DNA of 64,000 nucleotides, from NCBI RefSeq assembly GCF_007747215.1, contig NZ_CP036273.1, positions 2,030,322 to 2,094,321 on the forward strand, given 5' to 3'. Made by a program: the position numbers and the translations under genes. Each line of letters begins with the position of its first letter. The first letter of the stretch is position 1. Source of the stretch: Urbifossiella limnaea (lineage in GTDB: Bacteria; Planctomycetota; Planctomycetia; Gemmatales; Gemmataceae). Positions 24,671 through 31,974 of this stretch are shown here, in pieces. A model generated the notes under the pieces. That model saw only the letters and a list, made by a program, of their open reading frames with translations. It was not told where the DNA came from and ran no database searches.

Positions 24671-24886
24671 GTGTTCCGGTGCTGGTGCTGCGAGGTTCGC
24701 ATTGGACACTCCCTCGACCCGTGCGACTGCGCGGCCGAGTACTGCGGGCCGTGTGGCCGGTGCGAGGAGCACTGCCGCTGCGACCCCGCCCCCGACGTCG
24801 TCTGGGCCGCCCCCTCCGACCCGTCCGGCACACTACCACAGTCGCCGGCTCTGCCGCCGCGGTCGCCGGCAACGGGCGGATTCTGA
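24671..24886 (+). CDS. Cys-rich zinc-binding-like small protein
   Basis: This 71-aa frame begins at GTG 24671 (GAGGG upstream). Ten or so cysteines and a His appear in the first 40 residues as paired knuckles: CWCC, CDC, CGPCGRC and HCRC. This pattern suggests two zinc sites. The tail is disordered. It sits directly before the integron integrase gene. A similar small Cys-rich family exists in planctomycetes, as far as I recall; the role is unknown. Confidence 0.5.
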   Translation: MFRCWCCEVRIGHSLDPCDCAAEYCGPCGRCEEHCRCDPAPDVVWAAPSDPSGTLPQSPALPPRSPATGGF

Positions 24887-24945
24887 TTGCCTCGCCCATC
24901 GCGGGCGCGGGATAATCGCCCGGCCATCCCCGCGGAGAATCCGCC

Positions 24946-26373
24946 GTGACCGACACTCGATCCCGTGTCCTCATCGCCGGCTCCCGTACCTTCGCCGACT
25001 ACCCTCTGCTGTGCGCCACCCTCGACCGGCTCCTGGCCGGCCGCGGGCCGGTGGCGGTCGTGTCCGGCGGGGCCGGCGGGGCCGACCGGCTCGGCGAGCG
25101 GTACGCGGCCGCCCGCGGGCTGGCGGTCGAGCGGTACGTGCCCGACTGGGATGCCCACGGCCGGGCGGCCGGCCCGATCCGCAACCGCGAGATGGTCGCC
25201 GGGTGCGCCCTGGCCGTGTTCTTCTGGGACGGGCAGAGCCCGGGCACCGCCGACGCCATCGCCCGGGCGCGCAAGGCGGGGGTGCCGGTCGAGGTCGTGC
25301 GGTACGCCGACCCCGCCCCGCCCCCGGGTACGCCGGCCCCGCCCGCGCGGGCAGTCCCCCAGGCCACCCCGGTCGCGCCCCCGGCCCCGCCGACCGGCGG
25401 CCCGCCACCGCCCCCGGCGCCGCGGCTGCTGGACCGGGTGCGGGACGCCCTCCGGGTGCGGCACTACGCGATCCGCACCGAGCGGGCGTACACCGACTGG
25501 GTCCGCCGGTTCGTCCTGTACCACGACAAGCGCCACCCCGACGGCATGGGGGCGGCCGAGGTGACCGCCTTCTTGACCCACCTGGCGGTCGAGGGGGAAG
25601 TCAGTGCGAGCACCCAGAACCAGGCGTTCAGCGCGCTGCTGTTCCTGTACCGGCACGTCCTCGGGGCCGAGCCGGGGAAGATCGCCGGGGTCGTCCGGGC
25701 CGCCCGCCGGCGGGCCGAGCCGGTCGTCCTGACCCGGCCGGAGGTGACCGCCGTCCTCCGGAAGATGCCGGACCCGTACCGGCTGATGTGCGAGTTGATG
25801 TTCGGGAGCGGGCTGCGGCTTATGGAGGTCCTCCGGCTACGGGTCAAGGACATCGACCTGGACCGGGCCGAGATCACAGTCCGGATGGGGAAGGGCGGGA
25901 AGGACCGGCGGACCGTGCTGGCGGAGGCCGTCCGGCCGCGGATGCTGCTCCAGCTGGACGAGGTGCGGCGGGTCCACGAGCTCGACCTGGCGGCCGGGCG
26001 GGGGCGGGTGTGGCTGCCGGAGGCGCTGGCGCGGAAGCTACCGGGGGCGGCGGCCGAGTACAAGTGGCAGTGGGTGTTCCCGTCGGGTAGACTGTCGATC
26101 GACCCGCGAAGCGGGGAGGAGCGGCGGCACCACGCGCACGAGTCGAGCCTGTCGCGGGCGGTGACCGGGGCGGTGGCGGCGGCGGGGCTGTCGAAGCGGG
26201 CGACGAGTCACGCGTTCAGGCACAGCTTCGCCACCCACCTGTTGGAGGCGAAGTACGACATTCGAGTCATTCAGGAGTTGTTGGGCCACGCGAACGTGGA
26301 GACGACGATGATCTACACGCACGTGCTGAACAAGGGGGGGCGGGGGGTGCAGAGTCCGCTGGACGCGGAGTAG
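24946..26373 (+). CDS. intI: SLOG (DUF2493)–integron integrase fusion
   Basis: This 475-aa protein has residues 1–120 matching DUF2493/YspA-type SLOG domains (RVLIAGSRTFADY, VVSGGAGGADRLGERYA, GPIRNREMV). A Pro/Ala linker spans about 122–162. Residues about 163–475 form a tyrosine recombinase of the IntI type. It has Arg291 (SGLRLMEV), His422/Arg425 (HAFRHSFATHLLE), His448 (LLGHANVETTM) and nucleophile Tyr457 (IYTHV). The IntI-specific extra segment is also present (GRVWLPEALARK, then YKWQWVFPS and DPRSGEERRHH). IntI enzymes insert and excise gene cassettes at attI/attC sites. Here the gene points toward the cassettes, the 'inverted' arrangement known from planctomycetes and Treponema. SLOG domains bind nucleotide-derived ligands, so the fusion could make cassette shuffling ligand-dependent; that part is inferred. 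Confidence 0.92.
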   Translation: MTDTRSRVLIAGSRTFADYPLLCATLDRLLAGRGPVAVVSGGAGGADRLGERYAAARGLAVERYVPDWDAHGRAAGPIRNREMVAGCALAVFFWDGQSPGTADAIARARKAGVPVEVVRYADPAPPPGTPAPPARAVPQATPVAPPAPPTGGPPPPPAPRLLDRVRDALRVRHYAIRTERAYTDWVRRFVLYHDKRHPDGMGAAEVTAFLTHLAVEGEVSASTQNQAFSALLFLYRHVLGAEPGKIAGVVRAARRRAEPVVLTRPEVTAVLRKMPDPYRLMCELMFGSGLRLMEVLRLRVKDIDLDRAEITVRMGKGGKDRRTVLAEAVRPRMLLQLDEVRRVHELDLAAGRGRVWLPEALARKLPGAAAEYKWQWVFPSGRLSIDPRSGEERRHHAHESSLSRAVTGAVAAAGLSKRATSHAFRHSFATHLLEAKYDIRVIQELLGHANVETTMIYTHVLNKGGRGVQSPLDAE

Positions 26374-26527
26374 GCCTTCGCAAGGTGCGTTAGCAGGATA
26401 GATTGCAAAGCTGTTCGGATCGAAGTTCGGCGGAAGTGGTTTGTGGCGGAGCTGTTACCGCCGCCGGATCCCCGTCGGTGGCGAAATGTGATAGATTGCA
26501 AAGCCGCAAATCACGCACTGGTTCGGC
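26374..26527 (+). promoter_or_regulatory. attI region and likely cassette promoter region
   Basis: This is the stretch between the integrase stop and the first cassette boundary GTTCGGC (26521–26527). It holds further GTTCGG boxes at 26413–26418 and near 26425, and a 15-bp direct repeat. The cassette promoter should lie here; I cannot fix its −35/−10. Confidence 0.6.
26397..26504 (+). repeat. 15-bp direct repeat in attI region
   Basis: GATAGATTGCAAAGC occurs at 26397–26411 and again at 26490–26504, 93 bp apart. The repeats could be accessory integrase-binding repeats (like DR1/DR2 of attI1), duplicated promoter elements, or regulator operators. Confidence 0.6.
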
Positions 26528-26545
26528 GACGGAGGCGTCTTAGCG

Positions 26546-26962
26546 GTGGCATTCCCCGAACTCGATGATTTCCCGGAGCGGCACCCCGGCCCCTACGAGT
26601 GCCAGATGGGCGGGATCATCACAGACTTGCTGCGGGTGTTCGTCGGCAGGGTGCCGGACGCCGAGAGCCACGCCCGCGTCGCCGAGTTGGCCGCCACGCC
26701 GGCGCGGTGGTCGGCCGGGCACGCGGTGTTCGACGAGATCCGCCGCCGGCTGCTGGCGGCGATGAAGGCCAAGGATGTGCCGCGGGAATGCCAGCACCAC
26801 TTCGAGGAGTCGTGCTGCCAGGCCCTGTACAACGCCACCGCCCCTGCCGACCCGTTCGACCCCGGCTCGGCGTTCTTCGTGGCCCCGCAGGCGCTCGGGC
26901 TGGCGCGAGCGGTCGGGGTTCCCGCCGCGGAGGTCGTGGCGGTGCTGGCCCCAGAGCCGTAG
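26546..26962 (+). CDS. Integron cassette 1 protein, unknown
   Basis: This 138-aa protein uses GTG 26546, 19 nt after the cassette boundary. It is soluble and helical (GGIITDLLRVFVGRVPDAESHARV, AVFDEIRRRLLAAMKAK), with a His/Cys cluster (CQHHFEESCCQALYN) that might bind metal. No family is recognised, which is usual for integron cassettes. Its TAG stop lies 3 nt before attC1. Confidence 0.7.
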   Translation: MAFPELDDFPERHPGPYECQMGGIITDLLRVFVGRVPDAESHARVAELAATPARWSAGHAVFDEIRRRLLAAMKAKDVPRECQHHFEESCCQALYNATAPADPFDPGSAFFVAPQALGLARAVGVPAAEVVAVLAPEP

Positions 26963-26965
26963 CCG

Positions 26966-27074
26966 GCCGAACCCCACGCTGCAGCAGACCGCCAGCTCAA
27001 TCGCGCTTTTCAGCGGCATGGGTGGGCCGGCCCGTGGTACGATTCCCGGGCGGCTGCTGAGCTTTCTGTTCGGC
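26966..27074 (+). repeat. attC site 1
   Basis: R'' GCCGAAC (26966–26972) and R' GTTCGGC (27068–27074) enclose 95 bp. The inner arms CGCTGCAGCAGACCGCC and GGCGGCTGCTGAGC pair with unpaired extra bases, as expected for the folded single strand that IntI recognises. It is nearly identical at its left end to attC2. Confidence 0.85.
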
Positions 27075-27093
27075 GGCGGAGGGCTTACGAAGG

Positions 27094-27588
27094 GTGAGCG
27101 TCAAAGTCCTCGCGCTCGACTTGGAGCGCACCCTGATCGACAACGCCCTCAGCGGTCGCCCACGCCCCGGCCTGTCCGAGTTCCGGTGGGAGACTCCGTC
27201 CGTCACCGCCGACACCGTGAGCCGACCCTTCGAGTACGTGGTACTGGACACCCCCGGGCTGGCCCGTGCCGCTGACCCCGAAGCGTTCGCCGAGTACTTC
27301 CCCCGGGCCGCAGACGGCGTGGTCGAGTTCACCAACCTCGGCGGGGATGCGGTTCTGATCGCCCCGTCCCCGGTTGCCGACCGCTCCGCCTACGGGCACC
27401 TCGGGGCTTTCGTGCGGCATGCCCCGGAGACGCAGCGGGACGCCCTGTGGCGGGCCGTCGGAGAGGCGATGGCCCGGCGGATCGGGGCCAAGCCGGTGTG
27501 GCTCAGTACCGCCGGGGCCGGGGTGCCGTGGCTGCACGTGCGGCTGGACGACCGGCCCAAGTACTACGGGTTCGCCCCTTATCGTTAG
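27094..27588 (+). CDS. Cassette 2: HAD-like N-terminus joined to DUF6940-like protein
   Basis: This 164-aa protein uses GTG 27094. The first about 30 residues (VKVLALDLERTLIDNAL...RPRPGL) match the opening of HAD-type hydrolases, including the aspartate-rich LDLE strand. The rest of the HAD fold is missing. From about residue 45 on, the sequence (SPVADRSAYGHLGAFVRHAP, KPVWLSTAGAGVPWLHVRLD, RPKYYGFAPYR) resembles proteins annotated DUF6940. The protein therefore looks like a chimera made by cassette recombination; the HAD part is too short for catalysis. The stop is 6 nt before attC2. Confidence 0.75.
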   Translation: MSVKVLALDLERTLIDNALSGRPRPGLSEFRWETPSVTADTVSRPFEYVVLDTPGLARAADPEAFAEYFPRAADGVVEFTNLGGDAVLIAPSPVADRSAYGHLGAFVRHAPETQRDALWRAVGEAMARRIGAKPVWLSTAGAGVPWLHVRLDDRPKYYGFAPYR

Positions 27589-27594
27589 CAGGCG

Positions 27595-27702
27595 GCCGAA
27601 CCCCACGCTGCAGCAGACCGCCGGCTCATTCGCGCTTTTCGCTGGCTCGCGGCGCCCGGTTCTGATCTGCTACCCGGGCGGCTGCTGAGCTTGTTGTTCG
27701 GC
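27595..27702 (+). repeat. attC site 2
   Basis: R'' GCCGAAC (27595–27601) and R' GTTCGGC (27696–27702), with the same inner arms as attC1 (CGCTGCAGCAGACCGCC / GGCGGCTGCTGAGC). Length is 108 bp. Confidence 0.85.
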
Positions 27703-27716
27703 GGCGGAGGCACTCG

Positions 27717-28187
27717 GTGGTCGAAGCGTCGGTGACGCAGCTGCGGGAACTCGCCCTCGCCATCCCACGGCCCGGCTGCGAATGGGAGGACCGGCCGCGG
27801 TTCGACTCGCCCACCGCGCCCGAGATCGTCGCCGCATTTGAGCGGGCCGCCGGGTTCCCGCTGCCGGCCGACTTCCGTGCGTTCCTGGCCTCGACCGGCG
27901 GCGTGGTGGGCATGTCCGTCCACAACGGCTACTGGTTGGGCAGCGTTGATCGCCTGTCGCTTTCGGACTTCCCACAATCGGCCGGCGGAGAGTCGGTCGC
28001 CCCGGTCGGCACCGACGGCGGCGGCAATGCCTTCCTGTTGTCGGCCAGCGGCCGGGTCTGGCGGTGGGATCACGAGACGGGTAGTGTGTCGCAGGTGGCT
28101 ACGACGTTCGCAGGCTTCCTGGAGCGGGTTGTCGCCGACTGGGCGGCCTACGTCGCCGACACGCCGGGGTGGCGGTTCCTGGTTTAG
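27717..28187 (+). CDS. Cassette 3: SMI1/KNR4-family protein
   Basis: This 156-aa protein uses GTG 27717. It follows the SMI1/KNR4 (SUKH) order: an N-terminal helix (APEIVAAFERAAGFPLPADFRAFLASTGGV), then GYWLGSVDRLSLSDFPQ, GGNAFLLSASGRVWRWDHE, and a final helix (FAGFLERVVADWAAYV). In bacteria SUKH proteins are frequent immunity proteins against nuclease toxins and are common integron cargo. No toxin gene sits beside it. The stop is 8 nt before attC3. Confidence 0.82.
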   Translation: MVEASVTQLRELALAIPRPGCEWEDRPRFDSPTAPEIVAAFERAAGFPLPADFRAFLASTGGVVGMSVHNGYWLGSVDRLSLSDFPQSAGGESVAPVGTDGGGNAFLLSASGRVWRWDHETGSVSQVATTFAGFLERVVADWAAYVADTPGWRFLV

Positions 28188-28195
28188 CCCCAAAC

Positions 28196-28290
28196 GCCGA
28201 ACCCTACGCTGCAGCTGACCCGGCCCGCCTTTTCTGCCTGTGACACCGAGCTGTCACGGGCGGGCCGGGCAGCTGAGCTTTTCGTTCGGC
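28196..28290 (+). repeat. attC site 3
   Basis: R'' GCCGAAC (28196–28202) and R' GTTCGGC (28284–28290), length 95 bp. The inner arms (GCAGCTGACCCGGCCCGCC against GGCGGGCCGGGCAGCTGAGC) give a long stem, capped by a second small hairpin (TGTGACA...TGTCACG). Confidence 0.85.
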
Positions 28291-28317
28291 GAGGTCGATC
28301 CACGGAAGCGAGTCCCA

Positions 28318-28743
28318 ATGAGGTGGAGCGGCGGGGTCTCTGAGGGGAAACCGGCGACGGAACTCTATCTGGCGGCGCCACCCGGAATAGCCGCTTCGGG
28401 GTCCGGGCCGCCGGTCCCAGTCTGGGCCTTACTCGACACCGATGCGCCCACCACTCGGGTCAGGGCGGCGCTCCTGATCCAGGCAGGCGGGGAGCCCCTC
28501 GGCGGCTCCCCGCCGCTGTACCGTGTGCGTATTTGCTTTGTCGATTGGTTCTACGCCCGGCGGTACGGCGGCCCCGGCGTCCACTTCCTCGACCGGGTTG
28601 TGGCGGCGGATCAGGACCTCGCCGGGCCGGAGATGACCCTCGGCCGGGACATCCTCTCGGAAGGGTCACTGACCGTGGACAGCCAAACCCGAGGGTTCCG
28701 ACTGGAACTCCTGACAGACAATGAAGCGGCGGGCGGTGGGTGA
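28318..28743 (+). CDS. Cassette 4: retropepsin-like protein with altered DTG motif
   Basis: This 141-aa protein starts at ATG 28318 (GGAAG upstream), 28 nt after attC3. It contains VPVWALLDTDAPTTRV and, later, MTLGRDILSEGSLTVDSQTR. The order (ALLDTGA... then LGRD.L) is that of retroviral-type aspartic proteases. The glycine of DTG is replaced (DTD), so catalysis is uncertain. A binding or inactive protease-fold role is possible. The family assignment is by motif only. Confidence 0.6.
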   Translation: MRWSGGVSEGKPATELYLAAPPGIAASGSGPPVPVWALLDTDAPTTRVRAALLIQAGGEPLGGSPPLYRVRICFVDWFYARRYGGPGVHFLDRVVAADQDLAGPEMTLGRDILSEGSLTVDSQTRGFRLELLTDNEAAGGG

Positions 28744-28768
28744 TGGTACGCTGTGGAGCGGGTGCCGC

Positions 28769-28824
28769 GCCGAACCAGACGTTTCACATTAGCTGACCCT
28801 CTCGTCGAGCTTCAACTGTTGCAC
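28769..28824 (+). repeat. attC site 4, degenerate
   Basis: R'' GCCGAAC (28769–28775) is intact. Inner arms AGCTGAC and GTCGAGCTT still pair around CCTCTC, and AGCTGACCC matches attC3. The right box is poor (GTTGCAC, 28818–28824). It probably marks the decayed end of the array. Confidence 0.5.
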
Positions 28825-28967
28825 CGGGCGATCGCGACATCCGTAGCGTTTACTGCTGCGGAGTTCGAGAGTTGCGCCACCGCGTGAGGCGTGTGCTTCA
28901 TGCGGGCAACAGTCGGGGTTCGTCGGCATCCTGGCCGGAATTCGTCCCTGGTGTGGGGAGGGATTCC

Positions 28968-30836
28968 GTGTCTCGACAGAAGATCGTCATCTACTGCCGG
29001 TACTCGTCCGACATGCAGCGGGCCGACAGCTGCGCCGACCAGGAGCGGGCCGTCCGGGCCGTCCTCATGCGGCACGGATACGCCGCGGACGACATCATTG
29101 TCATCAAAGACGAGGCCGAGTCTGGGACCAAGACGGCGCGCGAGGGCTTCCAGCTGCTCCGCGCGATGATCGCCCGCGGGGAGGTCGCCGCCGTCGCGGT
29201 CGACGACCAGTCCCGGCTCGCCCGGGACAACAACTCTTTCGCGTTCATCCAGGACCTGGTGTTCGCCGGCGGGCGGTTCCTCAGCACCGGGGAGGGGATC
29301 GACACGGACGTCTCCGGGTGGGAGCTTAAGGTGCAGGTCCTCCAGCTCCACCACGGGCAGACCGTCCGCGACCTCCAACACCGGGTCCGCCGCGGCCAGG
29401 AGGGGCGGGTCCGGGCCGACGGCAGCGCCGGCGACTTCCCGTACGGGTACGAGTCCTTCTACCTCGACCCGGACTGGGCCGCGCAGCTCGCCCGCCGCGG
29501 CCCCAAGCCCAAGAAGGGGGTCCGGGTGTGCGAGGTCGAGGCGGGGTGGGTGCTGCAGGTGTTCGCGTGGTTCGTCGCGGGGTACTCGATCGGGTGGATC
29601 GCGCGGGAGCTGACCCGCCTCGGGGTGCCCAAGGGCGGCCGGGCGACGACCCCCGGGTGGCACCCCCAACAGGTCCACCGGATCCTCACCAACGCCAAGT
29701 ACGTCGGCCACTGGGTGTGGGGCATGACAACGACCGTCCGCGACTCCGGGGGCCGTAAGAAGCAGGCGGCCGTGCCCCGCGGGCAGGAGGTGACGCGGGA
29801 CCGGCCCGACCTGCGAATCGTCGAGCAGGGCGTGTGGGACCGGGCCGCCACCCGGCTCGCTGAACTGGGCGCGACGTTCGGGACGAAGGACGGGCAGAAG
29901 CGGCGCGGCCCGAAGCCCAACCCGGCGGACATCTACCCGCGGTCGCCGCTCGGCGGGATCCTCACGTGCGGGGCGTGCGGCGCCAAGCTGTGGCTGCACC
30001 ACAGCAACGCCCGCCGGTACTACGCCTGCCCGGGGGCGAAGAAGGGGCTGTGCGGGATGACCACGCAGGTGCCGGCCGACCGGGCGGAGGGGGCGCTGAC
30101 CGCGTACCTCCTCGACCTCCTCCGCGGCTGGCCGGACTGGATGGGGGTACTCTTCCGGCTGACGTGCGACGCCGTCCGGGCGGCCGCCGACCGGGTGCCT
30201 GCGGAGCGGGAGCGGGACGCCCGGCGGGCCGACGACCTCGACCGTCAGATCCGCAACCTGGTGGACGCGCTGGCGGCCGGCGGGTTGAGCAGCCCGGCGG
30301 TCGCCGCCCGCCTCCGGGAGGCCGAGGGGGAGAAGGCCGAGGTCGAGCGCCGGCTGGCCGGGTACGCGGCGGTCGGCTCGGCCGCTGTCGCCCTGCCCGA
30401 CGAGGCGTGGGTGGCGGCGCGGCTCGGGGAGTGGGCCGCCCGCGCGGCGTCGGCGGCCGGCCCGGAATCGCTCCTCCGACTCGCGCTGGCGTCGGCGGCC
30501 GCCGAACCGGTGATCGCCGCCGGCAAGAAGCGCGGGTTCGTCCGGTTGCGGGTCCGGGTCAACGCCTGGGGCGCCCTGGCCGCCGCCGCGGGGGATTCCC
30601 TCCCCGCGACGGTACGGCACGCGCCGGCGGCGCCCGCGGACCCCGGCCCGGAGTTCAGCCTCGACCTGGGCGAGCCGACGGCGATGGACCGCTGGGCGCC
30701 GGCGATCGCCGAGTGGCGCGCGGCTGGGGTGACCTGGGAGGAGATTGTCCGGCGCACGGGCATGGATCTGAACCGCGTCTTCGTCGCCTGGAAGAGGTAC
30801 ACCGGCGCGTCCGGGGACGGCCCGCAGGCGGCGTGA
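28968..30836 (+). CDS. Large serine recombinase (resolvase/invertase type)
   Basis: This 622-aa protein uses GTG 28968, with GGGGAGGG just upstream. The N-terminal catalytic domain has the serine in IYCRYSSDMQ, later DQSRLARD and the Arg-rich signature. A recombinase domain (HPQQVHRILTNAKYVGHWVWG) follows, then a zinc ribbon (LTCGACGAKLWLHH...YACPGAKKGLCG) and a coiled-coil region. Near the C-terminus is an HTH-like segment (WRAAGVTWEEIVRRTGMDLNRV). Such enzymes integrate, excise or invert DNA. It lies directly after the integron array and could have brought in this end. An intrinsic terminator follows. Confidence 0.9.
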   Translation: MSRQKIVIYCRYSSDMQRADSCADQERAVRAVLMRHGYAADDIIVIKDEAESGTKTAREGFQLLRAMIARGEVAAVAVDDQSRLARDNNSFAFIQDLVFAGGRFLSTGEGIDTDVSGWELKVQVLQLHHGQTVRDLQHRVRRGQEGRVRADGSAGDFPYGYESFYLDPDWAAQLARRGPKPKKGVRVCEVEAGWVLQVFAWFVAGYSIGWIARELTRLGVPKGGRATTPGWHPQQVHRILTNAKYVGHWVWGMTTTVRDSGGRKKQAAVPRGQEVTRDRPDLRIVEQGVWDRAATRLAELGATFGTKDGQKRRGPKPNPADIYPRSPLGGILTCGACGAKLWLHHSNARRYYACPGAKKGLCGMTTQVPADRAEGALTAYLLDLLRGWPDWMGVLFRLTCDAVRAAADRVPAERERDARRADDLDRQIRNLVDALAAGGLSSPAVAARLREAEGEKAEVERRLAGYAAVGSAAVALPDEAWVAARLGEWAARAASAAGPESLLRLALASAAAEPVIAAGKKRGFVRLRVRVNAWGALAAAAGDSLPATVRHAPAAPADPGPEFSLDLGEPTAMDRWAPAIAEWRAAGVTWEEIVRRTGMDLNRVFVAWKRYTGASGDGPQAA

Positions 30837-30860
30837 GTTCGACCGACTGATGATCGGCTT

Positions 30861-30896
30861 CGAGGCCCGGCAAGGTTGCCGGGCCTCGTCGTTTTT
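30861..30896 (+). terminator. Intrinsic terminator after serine recombinase
   Basis: Stem CGAGGCCCGGCAA (30861–30873), 2-nt loop, TTGCCGGGCCTCG (30876–30888), then TCG and five T (30892–30896). A textbook rho-independent terminator in the plus direction. Confidence 0.85.
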
Positions 30897-30930
30897 CGTC
30901 CCGCCAGATTCCCGACACGAGGAGGAGATC

Positions 30931-31119
30931 ATGCCGAACTGGTGGTTGATCTGGGCCGAGCGGATTGCCCGCGTCCTCGCCGAGGCGTGGCTGCGGTCGC
31001 GGCACGCCGGTGGTACCGGGCCGGCCGCGCCGGCCGACCCGGACGCGAACCTCGACCCGGGTGCTCCGGTGGCGGAGGCGCCATTCAACGACCCGGCGCC
31101 GCCGGGGGTGCTCCCGTGA
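30931..31119 (+). CDS. Small amphipathic/hydrophobic-N-terminus protein
   Basis: This 62-aa protein starts at ATG 30931 with GAGGAGGAG upstream. The first about 23 residues (MPNWWLIWAERIARVLAEAW) form an aromatic amphipathic helix. The rest is Pro/Ala-rich and disordered. The stop overlaps the GTG start of the exonuclease gene (GTGA), so translation is coupled. The function is unknown. Confidence 0.6.
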   Translation: MPNWWLIWAERIARVLAEAWLRSRHAGGTGPAAPADPDANLDPGAPVAEAPFNDPAPPGVLP

Positions 31120-31886
31120 CGCGCCTCCGACACCTCACCCTCGACCGGCCGCTGGCCGTGATCGACCTGGAGAGCACCGGCACCGACCCCGCGACCGACC
31201 GCGTCGTCGAAGTCGCTGTCCTGACGGTCGCCCCGGACGGCACCGATGAACTGTTCGCGACGCGGGTAAACCCGGGCCGCCCGATCCCGGCCGCCGCGTC
31301 CGCGGTCCACGGCATCGGCGACGCCGACGTGCGGGACGCCCCGGCGTTCGCGGCGCTGGCCCCGGTCCTGGCCCGGCGGCTCGCCGAGTCCGACCTGGCC
31401 GGGTTCGGCATTGCGGGGTTCGACCTGCCGCTCCTGGTGAACGAGTTCGCCCGGGCCGGGGTAGCGTTCTCCCTCGCCGGGCGGGCCATCCTGGACGCCC
31501 TGGCAGTGTACCGCCGGCACGAGGCCCGCACCCTGTCGGCGGCGGTCGCGTTCTACCTCGGTCGGGACCACGCGGACGCCCACGCCGCCGGCGCCGACGC
31601 GGTCGCGGCCGCCGCCGTACTCGACGCCCAGGTGGCCCGGTACGGGTTGCCGGCGGCGCCGGCCGACCTACACGCCGTGCTCGTCGAGGTGGACGTGGCC
31701 GGCAAGTTCCGGCGCGGCCCGGGCGGGGCGGTGGTATTCGCCTTCGGCAAGCACGCCGGGCGGCCGCTGGCCGACGTGGCCCGCACCGACGCGGACTACC
31801 TGGGGTGGATGCTCACCCGTCCATTCCTGGTCGATGCCCACGACCTGGTGCGGGCCGCGCTCGCCGCCGTCCACGGGCGGCGCTAA
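31116..31886 (+). CDS. DnaQ-like 3'-5' exonuclease (DEDDh)
   Basis: This 256-aa protein uses GTG 31116, overlapping the upstream stop. Exo I is AVIDLESTGTDPATDRVVE, Exo II GFGIAGFDLPLLVNEF, and Exo III HAAGADAVAAAAVL (with the catalytic His of DEDDh). The C-terminal segment (FAFGKHAGRPLADVARTDADYLGWML) matches the small 'GKH-G.pl..v...YL.W' domain often found after such exonucleases. It degrades DNA or RNA 3' ends. It leads the MoxR–VWA gene run and is probably part of it. Confidence 0.85.
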   Translation: MTRLRHLTLDRPLAVIDLESTGTDPATDRVVEVAVLTVAPDGTDELFATRVNPGRPIPAAASAVHGIGDADVRDAPAFAALAPVLARRLAESDLAGFGIAGFDLPLLVNEFARAGVAFSLAGRAILDALAVYRRHEARTLSAAVAFYLGRDHADAHAAGADAVAAAAVLDAQVARYGLPAAPADLHAVLVEVDVAGKFRRGPGGAVVFAFGKHAGRPLADVARTDADYLGWMLTRPFLVDAHDLVRAALAAVHGRR

Positions 31887-31974
31887 AGATCGATCACCAT
31901 TGCGTCATAATAACAGAGAGGCCGGTTAGCCCGGCTCCCGCCCCGCCACATCCACGACTGATCGGGAATTCGCC

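Larger units (their letters stand above)
24946..28824 (+). mobile_element. Chromosomal integron with four gene cassettes
   Basis: The element comprises the SLOG–IntI integrase, an attI region (26374–26527) and four cassettes. Cut between G and TT of each GTTCGGC box, they span about 26521–27067, 27068–27695, 27696–28283 and 28284–28817. Each carries one plus-strand ORF ending just before its attC. The three good attC sites share the R''/R' boxes GCCGAAC and GTTCGGC and inner CTGCAGC...GCTGAGC arms. The array ends with a degenerate fourth site, followed by a serine recombinase gene. Confidence 0.88.

Noticed and set aside
22365-24974. 869-codon minus-strand frame
   Set aside because: It spans several supported plus-strand genes and the tRNA fragment, with no domain or ribosome site.
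28872-28967. Longer start of the serine recombinase at 28872
   Set aside because: GTG 28968 has a strong GGGGAGGG site and begins at the conserved catalytic-domain start; the extra 32 residues are not family-like.
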